In this document: positions 7,879 through 14,810 of the stretch, piece after piece
Layout: the number at the start of each line of letters is the position of its first letter
Position numbering within the stretch: the first letter of the stretch is position 1
Origin: Phyllobacteriaceae bacterium UBA1940
GTDB lineage: Bacteria; Pseudomonadota; Alphaproteobacteria; Rhizobiales; Rhizobiaceae
NCBI GenBank assembly: GCA_002336975.1
Contig: DDFA01000109.1
Location: 1-24,317, forward strand
Length of the DNA stretch: 24,317 nucleotides
Direction of reading: 5' to 3'
The notes under the pieces: model-generated
The model's database searches: none
The model's input: the letters and a program-made list of their open reading frames with translations, nothing else
What the model was told of the DNA's origin: nothing
Program-made: the position numbers and the translations under genes

Positions 7879-8694
7879 CTAGTCCTTGAACAGGGTCATG
7901 CCGTGCTGCACCGATTGTCCGCCATCGAGCGGCAGTATCGCGCCAGTAACATAGCTTCCCCCTCTGCCGCAAAGGAACAACGTCGCCGCGGCGATATCGC
8001 TCGGTGCGCCGATACGGCCGAGCGGCACCCGCTTGCCGACCTTGTCGGCGCCTTCCTGCGATGCGGTGGCGAATGCGGTCATGCGGCTCTGGAAGGGCCC
8101 CGGCGCAAAGGCGTTGACGGTGATCCGGCGCTTTGCGAATTCGCTCGCCAGGGTGCGGGTCAAATGGTGCACGGCGGCCTTCGAGGCGGTGTAGGAATAG
8201 GCGTCGTCTGCCAGCGGCTGGGTGCCCATCACCGAACCGAGATTGATGACGCGCGCCGGATCGTCATCGGTTGCGGCGGCGTCGAGCAGCGGCAGCAATT
8301 GCCGCGTCAGGTGAAACAGGCCGGTGACGTTGACATTCATGACCTTGGCCCAGGCGGCGTAGGGGAAGGTTTCGAGCGGCTCGCCCCAGGACACGCCGGC
8401 ATTGTTGATCAGGATGTCGAGCGTCTTGGTGCGCGCCGCCACTTCGGCGGCCAGCGCGTCGACGCCGGCCTCGCTCGACACGTCGCCGCCAAATCCCTCG
8501 GCGTCGCCCGGTCCGCCCAGCTTGTTGATCTCGGCGGCGACGCGTTCGCAGTCGGCAGCCTTGCGCGAGGCGATGAAGACGCGCGCGCCGGCCATCGCCA
8601 GCGCGGTGGCGGCCATCCGGCCGATGCCGGTGGCGGCGCCGGTGACCAGCGCGGTCTTGCCCCGAACCGAAAACAGATCCTCATAGATCGACAC
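7879..8694 (-). CDS. SDR-family oxidoreductase (NADP-type), first gene of minus operon
   Basis: A classical SDR of 271 aa. The glycine motif TGAATGIG is at 18-25 and NNAG at 97-100. Catalytic residues are S154 (NLGS) and Y168-x3-K172. S43-R44 after the second strand suggests NADP(H), unlike the SDR at the end of the same operon. The GTG start at 8694 follows GGAGGG at a spacing of 8 bases, which makes it secure. It is divergent from the tetR gene and faces a palindrome-rich control region. By context it may be a keto-group reductase or a hydroxyacyl dehydrogenase. In the lva pathway an oxidoreductase reduces the 4-oxo group before phosphorylation, and this gene is a candidate for that step. 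Confidence 0.9.
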   Translation of the reverse strand: MSIYEDLFSVRGKTALVTGAATGIGRMAATALAMAGARVFIASRKAADCERVAAEINKLGGPGDAEGFGGDVSSEAGVDALAAEVAARTKTLDILINNAGVSWGEPLETFPYAAWAKVMNVNVTGLFHLTRQLLPLLDAAATDDDPARVINLGSVMGTQPLADDAYSYTASKAAVHHLTRTLASEFAKRRITVNAFAPGPFQSRMTAFATASQEGADKVGKRVPLGRIGAPSDIAAATLFLCGRGGSYVTGAILPLDGGQSVQHGMTLFKD

Positions 8695-8714
8695 GTTCCA
8701 AACCCTCCGGTCGC

Positions 8715-8731
8715 CGCCATCGGCGATGGCG
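8715..8731. repeat. 7-bp inverted repeat in the divergent promoter region
   Basis: Arms CGCCATC (8715-8721) and GATGGCG (8725-8731) are separated by 3 bases. The repeat ends 3 bases before the TTGACA box. It may be a second protein-binding site, or a hairpin in the leader of the minus-strand transcript, which would run through it. Short GC-rich repeats arise easily by chance in this genome. Confidence 0.35.
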
Positions 8732-8733
8732 CG

Positions 8734-8762
8734 TTGACAACATACCCGGTAGTATGTTCATC
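8734..8762 (+). promoter_or_regulatory. Candidate tetR promoter with embedded operator
   Basis: A consensus -35 box TTGACA is at 8734-8739. A perfect palindrome, AACATAC (8739-8745) - 6 bases - GTATGTT (8752-8758), occupies the spacer up to the expected -10 position. The best -10 candidates (TTCATC at 8757, or CATCAT at 8759 with a long spacer) are weak. A dyad of this size between -35 and -10, beside a tetR gene, is the usual arrangement of an autoregulated TetR-family operator. It could repress both divergent operons. The promoter assignment is inferred; the repeat is directly visible. Confidence 0.6.
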
Positions 8763-8781
8763 ATTTGCATGTCCGTAAAGC

Positions 8782-8806
8782 CCCGCCGGCGACAAGAACC
8801 GGCGGG
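8782..8806 (+). repeat. Leader hairpin just upstream of the tetR ribosome binding site
   Basis: Arms CCCGCCGG (8782-8789) and CCGGCGGG (8799-8806) are perfect complements around a 9-base loop. The stem ends 4 bases before the GGAGGA box at 8811-8816. It would lie in the 5' leader of the tetR transcript and could affect ribosome access. Confidence 0.5.
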
Positions 8807-8810
8807 CGAA

Positions 8811-8816
8811 GGAGGA
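8811..8816 (+). promoter_or_regulatory. Strong ribosome binding site without a standard start codon nearby
   Basis: GGAGGA here is as good as any ribosome binding site in the window. No ATG, GTG or TTG lies at a suitable distance in any frame. CTG at 8821 is 4 bases downstream and in frame with the TetR gene. The first standard start, GTG 8851, is 34 bases away. Confidence 0.5.
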
Positions 8817-8850
8817 ACCACTGTCGCAGACCGGCGCAAGCGAACTGGTT

Positions 8851-9459
8851 GTGGATGGGTCGCGAGCCGACATCCTCAGCGCGGCCGCGCACTGCTTTTC
8901 GGAGCGCGGCTACGCAGCGTCGTCGATCGACGACGTGGCGCGCAGGCTGGGCGCGACGAAGGGCCGGGTCTACCATCATTTCTCGTCGAAGGGCGATCTG
9001 TTCGCGCAGGTGTTCCGGACCGGCATGGACATGAATTTCGAGGCGATCCGCCCCTTTGCGAACAAGCCGGGCCGGGCGATCGACGTGTGGCGCGCCATGG
9101 CCGAGGTGCATGTGCGCCAGATGGTGACGACGCGGCATTTCCAGCGGGTGGTGTGGGAAGGCGTCGAGATGCATCTGCGCGGCTCGACGACGCCGGAACA
9201 GCGCAGCGTCTACAATGAGCTGGTCGAATACCGCACCGCCTACAGCAAGATGTTCCGCACCGTCATCGAACGCGCCCGCCGCGAAGGCGACATGCTTTTC
9301 GACAATGCCAGCATTGCCACGCAGGTGATGTTCATCGCGATGAACTCGCCGATTTTCTGGTACTCGCCGCGTTCGGGCGAGACCGCTGACGATATTGAAC
9401 GGATAGTCCGCCAGGTGGTCGATTTCGCCCAGGGCGGTCTTGGAAGCAGGACTGGATAG
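8851..9459 (+). CDS. TetR/AcrR-family transcriptional regulator
   Basis: A DNA-binding repressor of 202 aa from GTG 8851. The N-terminal TetR helix-turn-helix is clear: ILSAAAHCFSERGY, then SIDDVARRLGATKGRVYHHFSSKGDLF (about 8-51). The C-terminal ligand domain is divergent, as is normal for the family. The ligand is probably a CoA ester or free acid of the pathway, by context. It is divergent from the minus operon and 3 bases upstream of the acyl-CoA dehydrogenase gene, so it likely controls both. The start is uncertain. A strong GGAGGA at 8811-8816 precedes an in-frame CTG at 8821, which would add 10 residues, whereas GTG 8851 has only a poor site. The frame has no other ATG, GTG or TTG back to the stop at 8776. 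Confidence 0.9.
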   Translation: MDGSRADILSAAAHCFSERGYAASSIDDVARRLGATKGRVYHHFSSKGDLFAQVFRTGMDMNFEAIRPFANKPGRAIDVWRAMAEVHVRQMVTTRHFQRVVWEGVEMHLRGSTTPEQRSVYNELVEYRTAYSKMFRTVIERARREGDMLFDNASIATQVMFIAMNSPIFWYSPRSGETADDIERIVRQVVDFAQGGLGSRTG

Positions 9460-9462
9460 AAG

Positions 9463-10701
9463 ATGACCGAGATGAATCTGGGGATGACCGAACGGCTGAA
9501 GCCGATCCACGCTCAGGTGGCGCGGATGGTGCGCGACGAGATCATTCCGCTCGACGAGGAATTTCTGGCCGAGGTCGGCAAGGCCGGCGACCGTTTTGCC
9601 TACACCAGGCGCCAGACCGAGATTCTGGAAGGGCTGAAGGCGAAGGCAAAAGAACGCGGCCTGTGGAATTTCTGGCTCACCGATTCGGACCGCGGCTACG
9701 GCCTGACCACCGTCGAATACGCCTATCTGGCCGAGGAAATGGGCAAGGCGCATCTCGGCGCCGAAACTTTTAACTGCTCGGCCCCTGACACCGGCAATAT
9801 GGAAGTGCTCGAACGCTACGGTACGCGGGCGCACAAGGACAGATGGCTCAAGCCGCTGCTCGACGGCGAGATCCGCTCCGCCTTCCTGATGACCGAGCCG
9901 GACGTGGCGTCATCTGACGCCACAAATATTGCGATGCGCTGCGAGCGCGACGGCGACGACTATGTGCTCAACGGCGAAAAATGGTGGTCGTCGGGGGCAG
10001 GCGATCCGCGCTGCAAGATCTACATCACCATGGTCAAGACCTCCGATACCGCGCCGAGGCACCAGCGGCATTCGATGATCCTGGTGCCGTCCGACGCCAA
10101 GGGCGTGGAGAAGGTGCGCGCCATGCAGGTCTATGGCGAGGACGACGCGCCGCACGGTCATCTGCACATGCGCTTCACCGACGTCAGGGTTCCCGCCTCC
10201 AACCTGCTGCTCGGCGAGGGCAGGGGGTTCGAGATATCGCAGGGGCGGCTCGGTCCCGGCCGCATCCATCACTGCATGCGCGCCATCGGCCAGGCCGAGC
10301 GGGCGCTTGAGCTGATGTGCAAGCGGTCGCTGCGCCGCGAGGCGTTCGGCCAGCCGCTGGCCAAGCTCGGCGGCAATTACGACATCATCGCCGACGCCCG
10401 CATGGACATCGAGATGGCGCGGCTGCTCTGCCTCAAGGCGGCGTGGATGATGGACCAGGGCGACCCCGTGGCCGCCGCCCCGTGGATCAGCCAGATCAAG
10501 GTCGCCGCGCCGAAGATCGCGTTGCGCATCGCCGACGAGGCCGTGCAGATGCACGGCGCCGCCGGCATCAGCCAGGATACGCCGCTCGCGCGTTCGTGGA
10601 CGCATCTGCGCACCCTGCGGCTGGCCGACGGACCCGACGCGGTGCACCGCCGCCAGATCGCCCGCACCGAACTGCGCAAGCACACGCAGGAGAAGGTGTG
10701 A
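9463..10701 (+). CDS. Acyl-CoA dehydrogenase, ACAD10/11 type
   Basis: An FAD-dependent acyl-CoA dehydrogenase of 412 aa in the ACAD10/ACAD11/LvaC subgroup. The family motif AFLMTEPDVASSDATN is at 140-155, GPGRIHHCMRAIGQAE follows GRL at 261-263, and the MHGAAGISQDTPLAR region precedes the active-site loop. At the place where most family members have the catalytic Glu, the loop reads LRLADGPDAVH, giving D389. I recall ADGPD as the subgroup norm, so it is not a lesion. In ACAD11 and LvaC the partner kinase phosphorylates a 4-hydroxyacyl-CoA and the dehydrogenase removes phosphate, and that is the inferred role here with the divergent APH gene. It begins 3 bases after tetR; the nearby ATGs at 9472 and 9484 are alternative starts. 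The stop overlaps the next start by 1 base. Confidence 0.93.
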   Translation: MTEMNLGMTERLKPIHAQVARMVRDEIIPLDEEFLAEVGKAGDRFAYTRRQTEILEGLKAKAKERGLWNFWLTDSDRGYGLTTVEYAYLAEEMGKAHLGAETFNCSAPDTGNMEVLERYGTRAHKDRWLKPLLDGEIRSAFLMTEPDVASSDATNIAMRCERDGDDYVLNGEKWWSSGAGDPRCKIYITMVKTSDTAPRHQRHSMILVPSDAKGVEKVRAMQVYGEDDAPHGHLHMRFTDVRVPASNLLLGEGRGFEISQGRLGPGRIHHCMRAIGQAERALELMCKRSLRREAFGQPLAKLGGNYDIIADARMDIEMARLLCLKAAWMMDQGDPVAAAPWISQIKVAAPKIALRIADEAVQMHGAAGISQDTPLARSWTHLRTLRLADGPDAVHRRQIARTELRKHTQEKV

Positions 10702-11672
10702 TGAAGGCCGTCATCGTCCGCGACTACGGTCCGGTCGACGCGCTCGACTACGCCGACTGGCCCGAACCCGTCGCCAGGGGACGCCAGCTCGTCATCCGGT
10801 CCGAGGCCATCGGCGTCAATTTTCCCGACGGCCTGCTGGTGCAGGGGCTCTACCAGATGAAGCCGCCGACGCCGTTCGTGCCGGGCATGGAGGTGGCCGG
10901 CCGGGTGCTGTCGGTCGGCGACAAGGTGTCGGGTTTTGCGCCCGGCGACCGCGTCGTGGCGCTCACCACCATCGGCGGTTACGCCGAACAGGTGGCGACC
11001 GACGCGGCGACGGCGATGAAACTGCCGGACGGCATTTCCAACGAAGACGCCTGCGCGCTGATCTGCGGCTATTCGACCTCGCACTATGCGCTGAAGCAGC
11101 GCGGCCAGCTGAAAGCCGGCGAGACGCTGTGCGTGCTCGGCGCCGCCGGCCTGACCGGGTTGGCCGCGGTGCAGATCGGCAAGGCGATGGGCGCGCGCGT
11201 CATCTCGGTGGCCTCGACGCCGCAAAAGCGCCAGATCGCGCAGGACAACGGCGCCGATATCGTCATCGGCTACGACAATCTCAAGGACCGTCTCAAGGAA
11301 CTCACCGACGGCAGGGGCGTCGATGTCGCCTACGACCCGGTCGGCGGCGAGGCGTTCGACGCGCTGTCGCGGTCGATGGCGTGGAACGGCCGCCTGCTGG
11401 TGATCGGCTTCGCGTCGGGAACCATTCCCAAGCTTCCGGTCAACCTGGCCCTGGTCAAGGGCTACAGCGTCGTCGGCGTGTTCTGGGGCGCATTCACCCA
11501 GAGGGAGCCGGAGGCCTATGCCGACAATATGCGCGAACTGATCGGCTGGCACGTCGCCGGCAAGGTCAAGCCGCTGATCGAGGGCGTCTATCCGCTGTCC
11601 GACGCCGCCAGCGTGCTGAGCCGGGTGATCGGCCGCGGCGCGACCGGAAAACTCATTCTCAAACCGGAGTAG
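10701..11672 (+). CDS. Zinc-less medium-chain NADPH:quinone reductase-like protein
   Basis: A 323-aa medium-chain reductase of the quinone oxidoreductase branch. It has an N-terminal GroES-like domain (PFVPGMEVAG at 58-67) and a Rossmann domain with the nucleotide loop GAAGLTGLA at 147-155. The cysteine ligands of zinc-containing alcohol dehydrogenases are absent. Members reduce enones, quinones or enoyl-CoA double bonds with NADPH. Here it may reduce an unsaturated intermediate of the acyl-CoA pathway, but its substrate is unknown. The ATG at 10701 overlaps the previous TGA by one base, with AGGAGA just upstream, so the start is well supported even though the frame is open back to 10317. The length is normal. 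Confidence 0.88.
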   Translation: MKAVIVRDYGPVDALDYADWPEPVARGRQLVIRSEAIGVNFPDGLLVQGLYQMKPPTPFVPGMEVAGRVLSVGDKVSGFAPGDRVVALTTIGGYAEQVATDAATAMKLPDGISNEDACALICGYSTSHYALKQRGQLKAGETLCVLGAAGLTGLAAVQIGKAMGARVISVASTPQKRQIAQDNGADIVIGYDNLKDRLKELTDGRGVDVAYDPVGGEAFDALSRSMAWNGRLLVIGFASGTIPKLPVNLALVKGYSVVGVFWGAFTQREPEAYADNMRELIGWHVAGKVKPLIEGVYPLSDAASVLSRVIGRGATGKLILKPE

Positions 11673-11677
11673 GCACG

Positions 11678-12721
11678 ATGTCAGTCCCGCACGACATGCA
11701 GGCGCTTCTTCTCAACGATGACGGCTATACGACGAAGCCTTCGGGTTCGGTGCTCGAGGCGATGGAGCCCTATGTGTCGCCGGGGCGCATCGAGGTGCCG
11801 CAGCCGACCGGGTCCCAGGTGCTGATCAAGGTGTCGCTGGCCTCGATCAATCCGTCCGACGTGATGTTCGTCAAGGGCATGTACGGCCAGCCGCGCAAGC
11901 AGGGCCGCCCCGCCGGCTTCGAGGGCGTCGGCGTGGTCGCGGCGGCGGGCGACGACCGGGTGGCGAAGGGGCTGATCGGCCAGCGCGTCGCCTTCGCTAC
12001 CGGCACGTCGAACTGGGGGTCGTGGGCGCAATACTGCATCGCCGACGCCTCGGTGTGCATTCCGCTGATGGACGGCGTCAAGGATGTCGATGCGGCGGCG
12101 ATGATCGTCAATCCGCTCACCGCGCTCGCCATGTTCGACATCGTCAAGGCCGAGGGCGAAAAAGCCTTCATCATGACCGCCGCGGCCAGCCAGCTGTGCA
12201 AGCTGATCATGAACGTGGCGCGCGACGAGGGTTTTCGTCCGATCGCCGTGGTGCGTCGCGACGACCAGATCCCGATCCTCGAAAAGGCCGGCGCGGCGGT
12301 CGTGGTCAATGCCGCGAAGGAGAGTTTCGCCCGCGACATCGCCGAAGTCTGCAAGGCCGAAAAGCCGCGTATCCTGCTCGACGCCGTCACCGGGCCGCAG
12401 GCGTCGACCATCTTCAACGCCATGCCGCGCCGCGCCCGCTGGATCGTCTACGGTCGGCTCGACCAGTCGCCGACCGTCATCCCCGAGCCGGGGCAACTGA
12501 TCTTCATGCACAAGACGATCGAGGGGTTCTGGCTGTCGGAATGGATGCGCTCGGCGGATGCGAGCAAAAAACTCGGCGCGATCGTCGAGGCGCAGAAACG
12601 TTTCGTCGACGGCCGCTGGTCGACCGACGTCACCGCGATCGTGCCGCTGGCCGAGGCGATGAGCAGCGTTCCGCGGGAACTTTCCAGGCCCAATGGAAAG
12701 GTCTTCATCGCACCGCAATAA
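11678..12721 (+). CDS. Second medium-chain reductase, zinc-less, with unusual nucleotide loop
   Basis: A 347-aa MDR-superfamily protein. The GroES-like half contains QVLIKVSLASINPSDV and GFEGVGVV (about 47-86), and the Rossmann half has the loop TAAASQLC (167-174) instead of a glycine-rich GxGxxG. This alanine-rich loop is seen in some crotonyl-CoA or enoyl reductase-like MDRs, so it may still bind NADPH. It begins 5 bases after the preceding reductase but is clearly different from it in sequence, so this is not a recent tandem duplication. The start ATG 11678 lacks a strong ribosome binding site and may be coupled to the upstream stop. The frame remains open further upstream (to 11129), but that lies within the previous gene. 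The function is unassigned. Confidence 0.85.
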   Translation: MSVPHDMQALLLNDDGYTTKPSGSVLEAMEPYVSPGRIEVPQPTGSQVLIKVSLASINPSDVMFVKGMYGQPRKQGRPAGFEGVGVVAAAGDDRVAKGLIGQRVAFATGTSNWGSWAQYCIADASVCIPLMDGVKDVDAAAMIVNPLTALAMFDIVKAEGEKAFIMTAAASQLCKLIMNVARDEGFRPIAVVRRDDQIPILEKAGAAVVVNAAKESFARDIAEVCKAEKPRILLDAVTGPQASTIFNAMPRRARWIVYGRLDQSPTVIPEPGQLIFMHKTIEGFWLSEWMRSADASKKLGAIVEAQKRFVDGRWSTDVTAIVPLAEAMSSVPRELSRPNGKVFIAPQ

Positions 12722-12830
12722 CAACAATTCGTGGCGCTTGCCCTTCGGCACGGGCCGCCTGTAATGTTAGAAGAATGTCGGGACAATATGACAAAGATCA
12801 TACCCGGCGGAAAATGGGAGGAAGGCGTCG
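12722..12830 (+). promoter_or_regulatory. 109-base gap before the liv genes, possible internal promoter
   Basis: This is the only sizeable gap inside the plus-strand gene run. TTGCCC at 12738-12743 and TAATGT at 12762-12767 form a weak -35/-10 pair. A small inverted repeat, TATGA (12787-12791) and TCATA (12798-12802), is followed by CATACCCGG (12799-12807), which matches the left half of the tetR-side palindrome for 9 bases. A long purine tract GGGAGGAAGG (12816-12825) serves as ribosome binding site for the TTG start at 12831. Separate control of the importer genes is plausible, not shown. Confidence 0.35.
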
Positions 12831-13706
12831 TTGGACGTATTGCAGCTCTTTGTGAGCGGCCTGGCGAATGGCTGCGTGTATGGTCTGATCGCGCTCGGCT
12901 TCGTGCTCATCTACAAGGCGACCGAACAGGTCAATTTCGCCCAGGGCGACATGATGATGCTCGGCGCATACATCACCGTCGGCCTGACCAACGCCCAGTT
13001 CATGGGCTGGCCGTTCTGGATCGCCGCGCCGGTGGCCATCTTCCTCATGGGCGTGTTCGGCTACCTGCTCGACATGCTGGTGCTGCGGCGCATGTTCGGA
13101 CAATCGCAGATCGCCGTCGTGATCCTGACCATCGCGCTCGGTTTCGTGCTGCGCTTCCTTGCCGGCCTGATCTGGGGCCATGAACCGGTGTCGCTGGAAT
13201 CGCCGATCGTCGGCAAGGACGTGCGCTTCGGCGGCCTGGTGCTGGGGCTCGACGAACTGGTCATCATCCTGGTGACGCTGCTGCTGACGGTGCTGCTCTA
13301 TTTCTACTTCAACCGCACCCGGCTCGGCGTCGCCATGCAGGCCTCGTCGCAAAACCAGCTCGCCGCCTACTATATGGGCATCCCGGTCAAGCGGGTGAAC
13401 TCGCTGATCTGGGCGCTGGCGGGGGCGGTCGCGGCGATCGCCGGCATCCTGTTCGCCTCCAAGGGGTCGATCGATCCGTCGACCGGTCTGCTCGGCATCA
13501 AGGCGTTCGCCGCATCGGTCATCGGCGGCTTCGGCTCGCTGCCCGGCGCGCTGCTTGGCGGCCTCATCATCGGCCTGATCGAGCCGTTCGCGTCACGCTA
13601 CATCACGCCCGAATACGCGCGGGTGCTGCCCTACCTGCTGCTGTTCCTGATCCTCATCTTCCGTCCGCACGGCATTCTTGCCCAAGTGCACAGCAAGAAG
13701 GTCTGA
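12831..13706 (+). CDS. livH: Branched-chain-type ABC importer, inner-membrane permease LivH
   Basis: A 291-aa polytopic permease of the LivH family (hydrophobic/branched-chain amino acid transporter type), half of the membrane channel with LivM. Typical segments are NGCVYGLIALGFVLIYKATEQVNFAQGD near the N-terminus and the cytoplasmic loop GVAMQASSQNQLAAYYMGI that contacts the ATPases. FAASVIGGFGSLPGALLGG and the C-terminal IFRPHGIL end are also present. About eight hydrophobic helices can be seen. The start is TTG at 12831, supported by GGGAGGAAGG at 12816-12825; no ATG or GTG fits. livM follows after 6 bases. The context with acyl-CoA enzymes suggests that the cargo is an organic acid and not leucine. 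Confidence 0.93.
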   Translation: MDVLQLFVSGLANGCVYGLIALGFVLIYKATEQVNFAQGDMMMLGAYITVGLTNAQFMGWPFWIAAPVAIFLMGVFGYLLDMLVLRRMFGQSQIAVVILTIALGFVLRFLAGLIWGHEPVSLESPIVGKDVRFGGLVLGLDELVIILVTLLLTVLLYFYFNRTRLGVAMQASSQNQLAAYYMGIPVKRVNSLIWALAGAVAAIAGILFASKGSIDPSTGLLGIKAFAASVIGGFGSLPGALLGGLIIGLIEPFASRYITPEYARVLPYLLLFLILIFRPHGILAQVHSKKV

Positions 13707-13712
13707 CGCCAG

Positions 13713-14810
13713 ATGAGGACATTGTTCAAGACCAGCTACGACACCGACATCAACCTGTTCGAGGACGGCCGCCAGGCGTTCTGGTACCTGTCGCTGCTGG
13801 CGCTGGCGGTGGCGCTGCCGCTTCTGATCGACGACTTTGCGCTGGGCGAGATGACCAGCCTGCTGATCTGGGCGATCGCCGGCATGGGACTGATGATCCT
13901 GGTCGGGCAGACCGGGCAGGCGAGCCTCGGCCACGCCGCTTTCATGGCTGTCGGCTGCTACGCCAATGTTCTCTTGCAGCAGCAGGGCCTGCCGTTTCTC
14001 GCCGCCTTCGCGCTGGCGGGGCTGATCTCGGGCGTCGCCGGCTTCCTGCTGGCGCTGCCGATGACCAAGCTGCACGGCATCTATCTCGGCATCGCGACGC
14101 TGGCGATCTCGATCCTGGCCGACGACCTGATCGTCATCCTCGACCCGCTGACCCAGGGCGTGCGCGGGCTCGAGGCGCCGACGATCAACATTTTCGGCCT
14201 GGAAGTCGACCGCTACGGCAATCCCGACCGGTTCTATTTTCTGGTGCTGGCGGTGGCGCTGCTGGTCATCGTCGCCTACCGAAACCTGCTGCGCTCGCCG
14301 CTCGGGCGGTCGTTTGCGGCGGTGCGCGATTCGGAAGTGTCGGCGCGCGCCATGGGCGTCAACGTCGCCCGCGCCAAGGCGGTGTCGTTCGGCATCTCCA
14401 CCGCGATCGTCGGGCTGGCAGGCGCGCTGATCGGCCACAATGCCGGCATCTTCAACAATGAGACGTTCAACCTGATCCTGTCGATCCAGCTGCTGCTGAT
14501 GATCGTCATCGGCGGCCTCGGTTCGATCCACGGCGCGTTCCTGGGCGCCGCCGTCATCACTTTCCTGCCGCAGTTCATCAGCCATGTCCGCGACTGGATC
14601 GGCGGCTATTTCGGCGCCACCTCGGCGACCTTGCCGGGCGTCGAGACCGCGGTGTTCGCCGCCATCCTGATCGGCTTCATTCTGTTCGAGCCGCGCGGCA
14701 TCTACGGCCGCTGGCTCAAGATCAGGACCTATTTCCAGCTGTTCCCGTTCTATCGCCGCGACATGTTCAGACGGCAGAAGAGCTACCTCAAGACGGAGCG
14801 GATGCGATGA
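13713..14810 (+). CDS. livM: Branched-chain-type ABC importer, inner-membrane permease LivM
   Basis: A 365-aa permease of the LivM family. GMGLMILVGQTGQASLGHAAF and KLHGIYLGIATLAIS are family signatures. The EAA-like loop is GRSFAAVRDSEVSARAMGVN, and IGGLGSIHGAFLGAA with a C-terminal FEPRGIYGRW end the core. Unlike short LivM proteins it has an N-terminal tail of about 25 residues before the first helix and a basic C-terminal tail (YRRDMFRRQKSYLKTERMR), probably cytoplasmic. It follows livH by 6 bases and overlaps livG by 4 (ATGA), so the two are coupled. The start ATG at 13713 has no strong ribosome binding site but follows the livH stop closely. Confidence 0.93.
   Translation: MRTLFKTSYDTDINLFEDGRQAFWYLSLLALAVALPLLIDDFALGEMTSLLIWAIAGMGLMILVGQTGQASLGHAAFMAVGCYANVLLQQQGLPFLAAFALAGLISGVAGFLLALPMTKLHGIYLGIATLAISILADDLIVILDPLTQGVRGLEAPTINIFGLEVDRYGNPDRFYFLVLAVALLVIVAYRNLLRSPLGRSFAAVRDSEVSARAMGVNVARAKAVSFGISTAIVGLAGALIGHNAGIFNNETFNLILSIQLLLMIVIGGLGSIHGAFLGAAVITFLPQFISHVRDWIGGYFGATSATLPGVETAVFAAILIGFILFEPRGIYGRWLKIRTYFQLFPFYRRDMFRRQKSYLKTERMR

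Noticed and set aside
7877..7972. Longer N-terminus for the MaoC-like protein
   Set aside because: The extra 32 residues lie inside the upstream SDR gene. The ATG at 7876 has a ribosome binding site and gives a normal family N-terminus.
5578..12721. A small LvaB-like protein gene, as in the levulinate operon
   Set aside because: The genes here are spaced by only a few bases and I found no small extra frame with a ribosome binding site. Absence of LvaB is noted as a difference from the lva operon.
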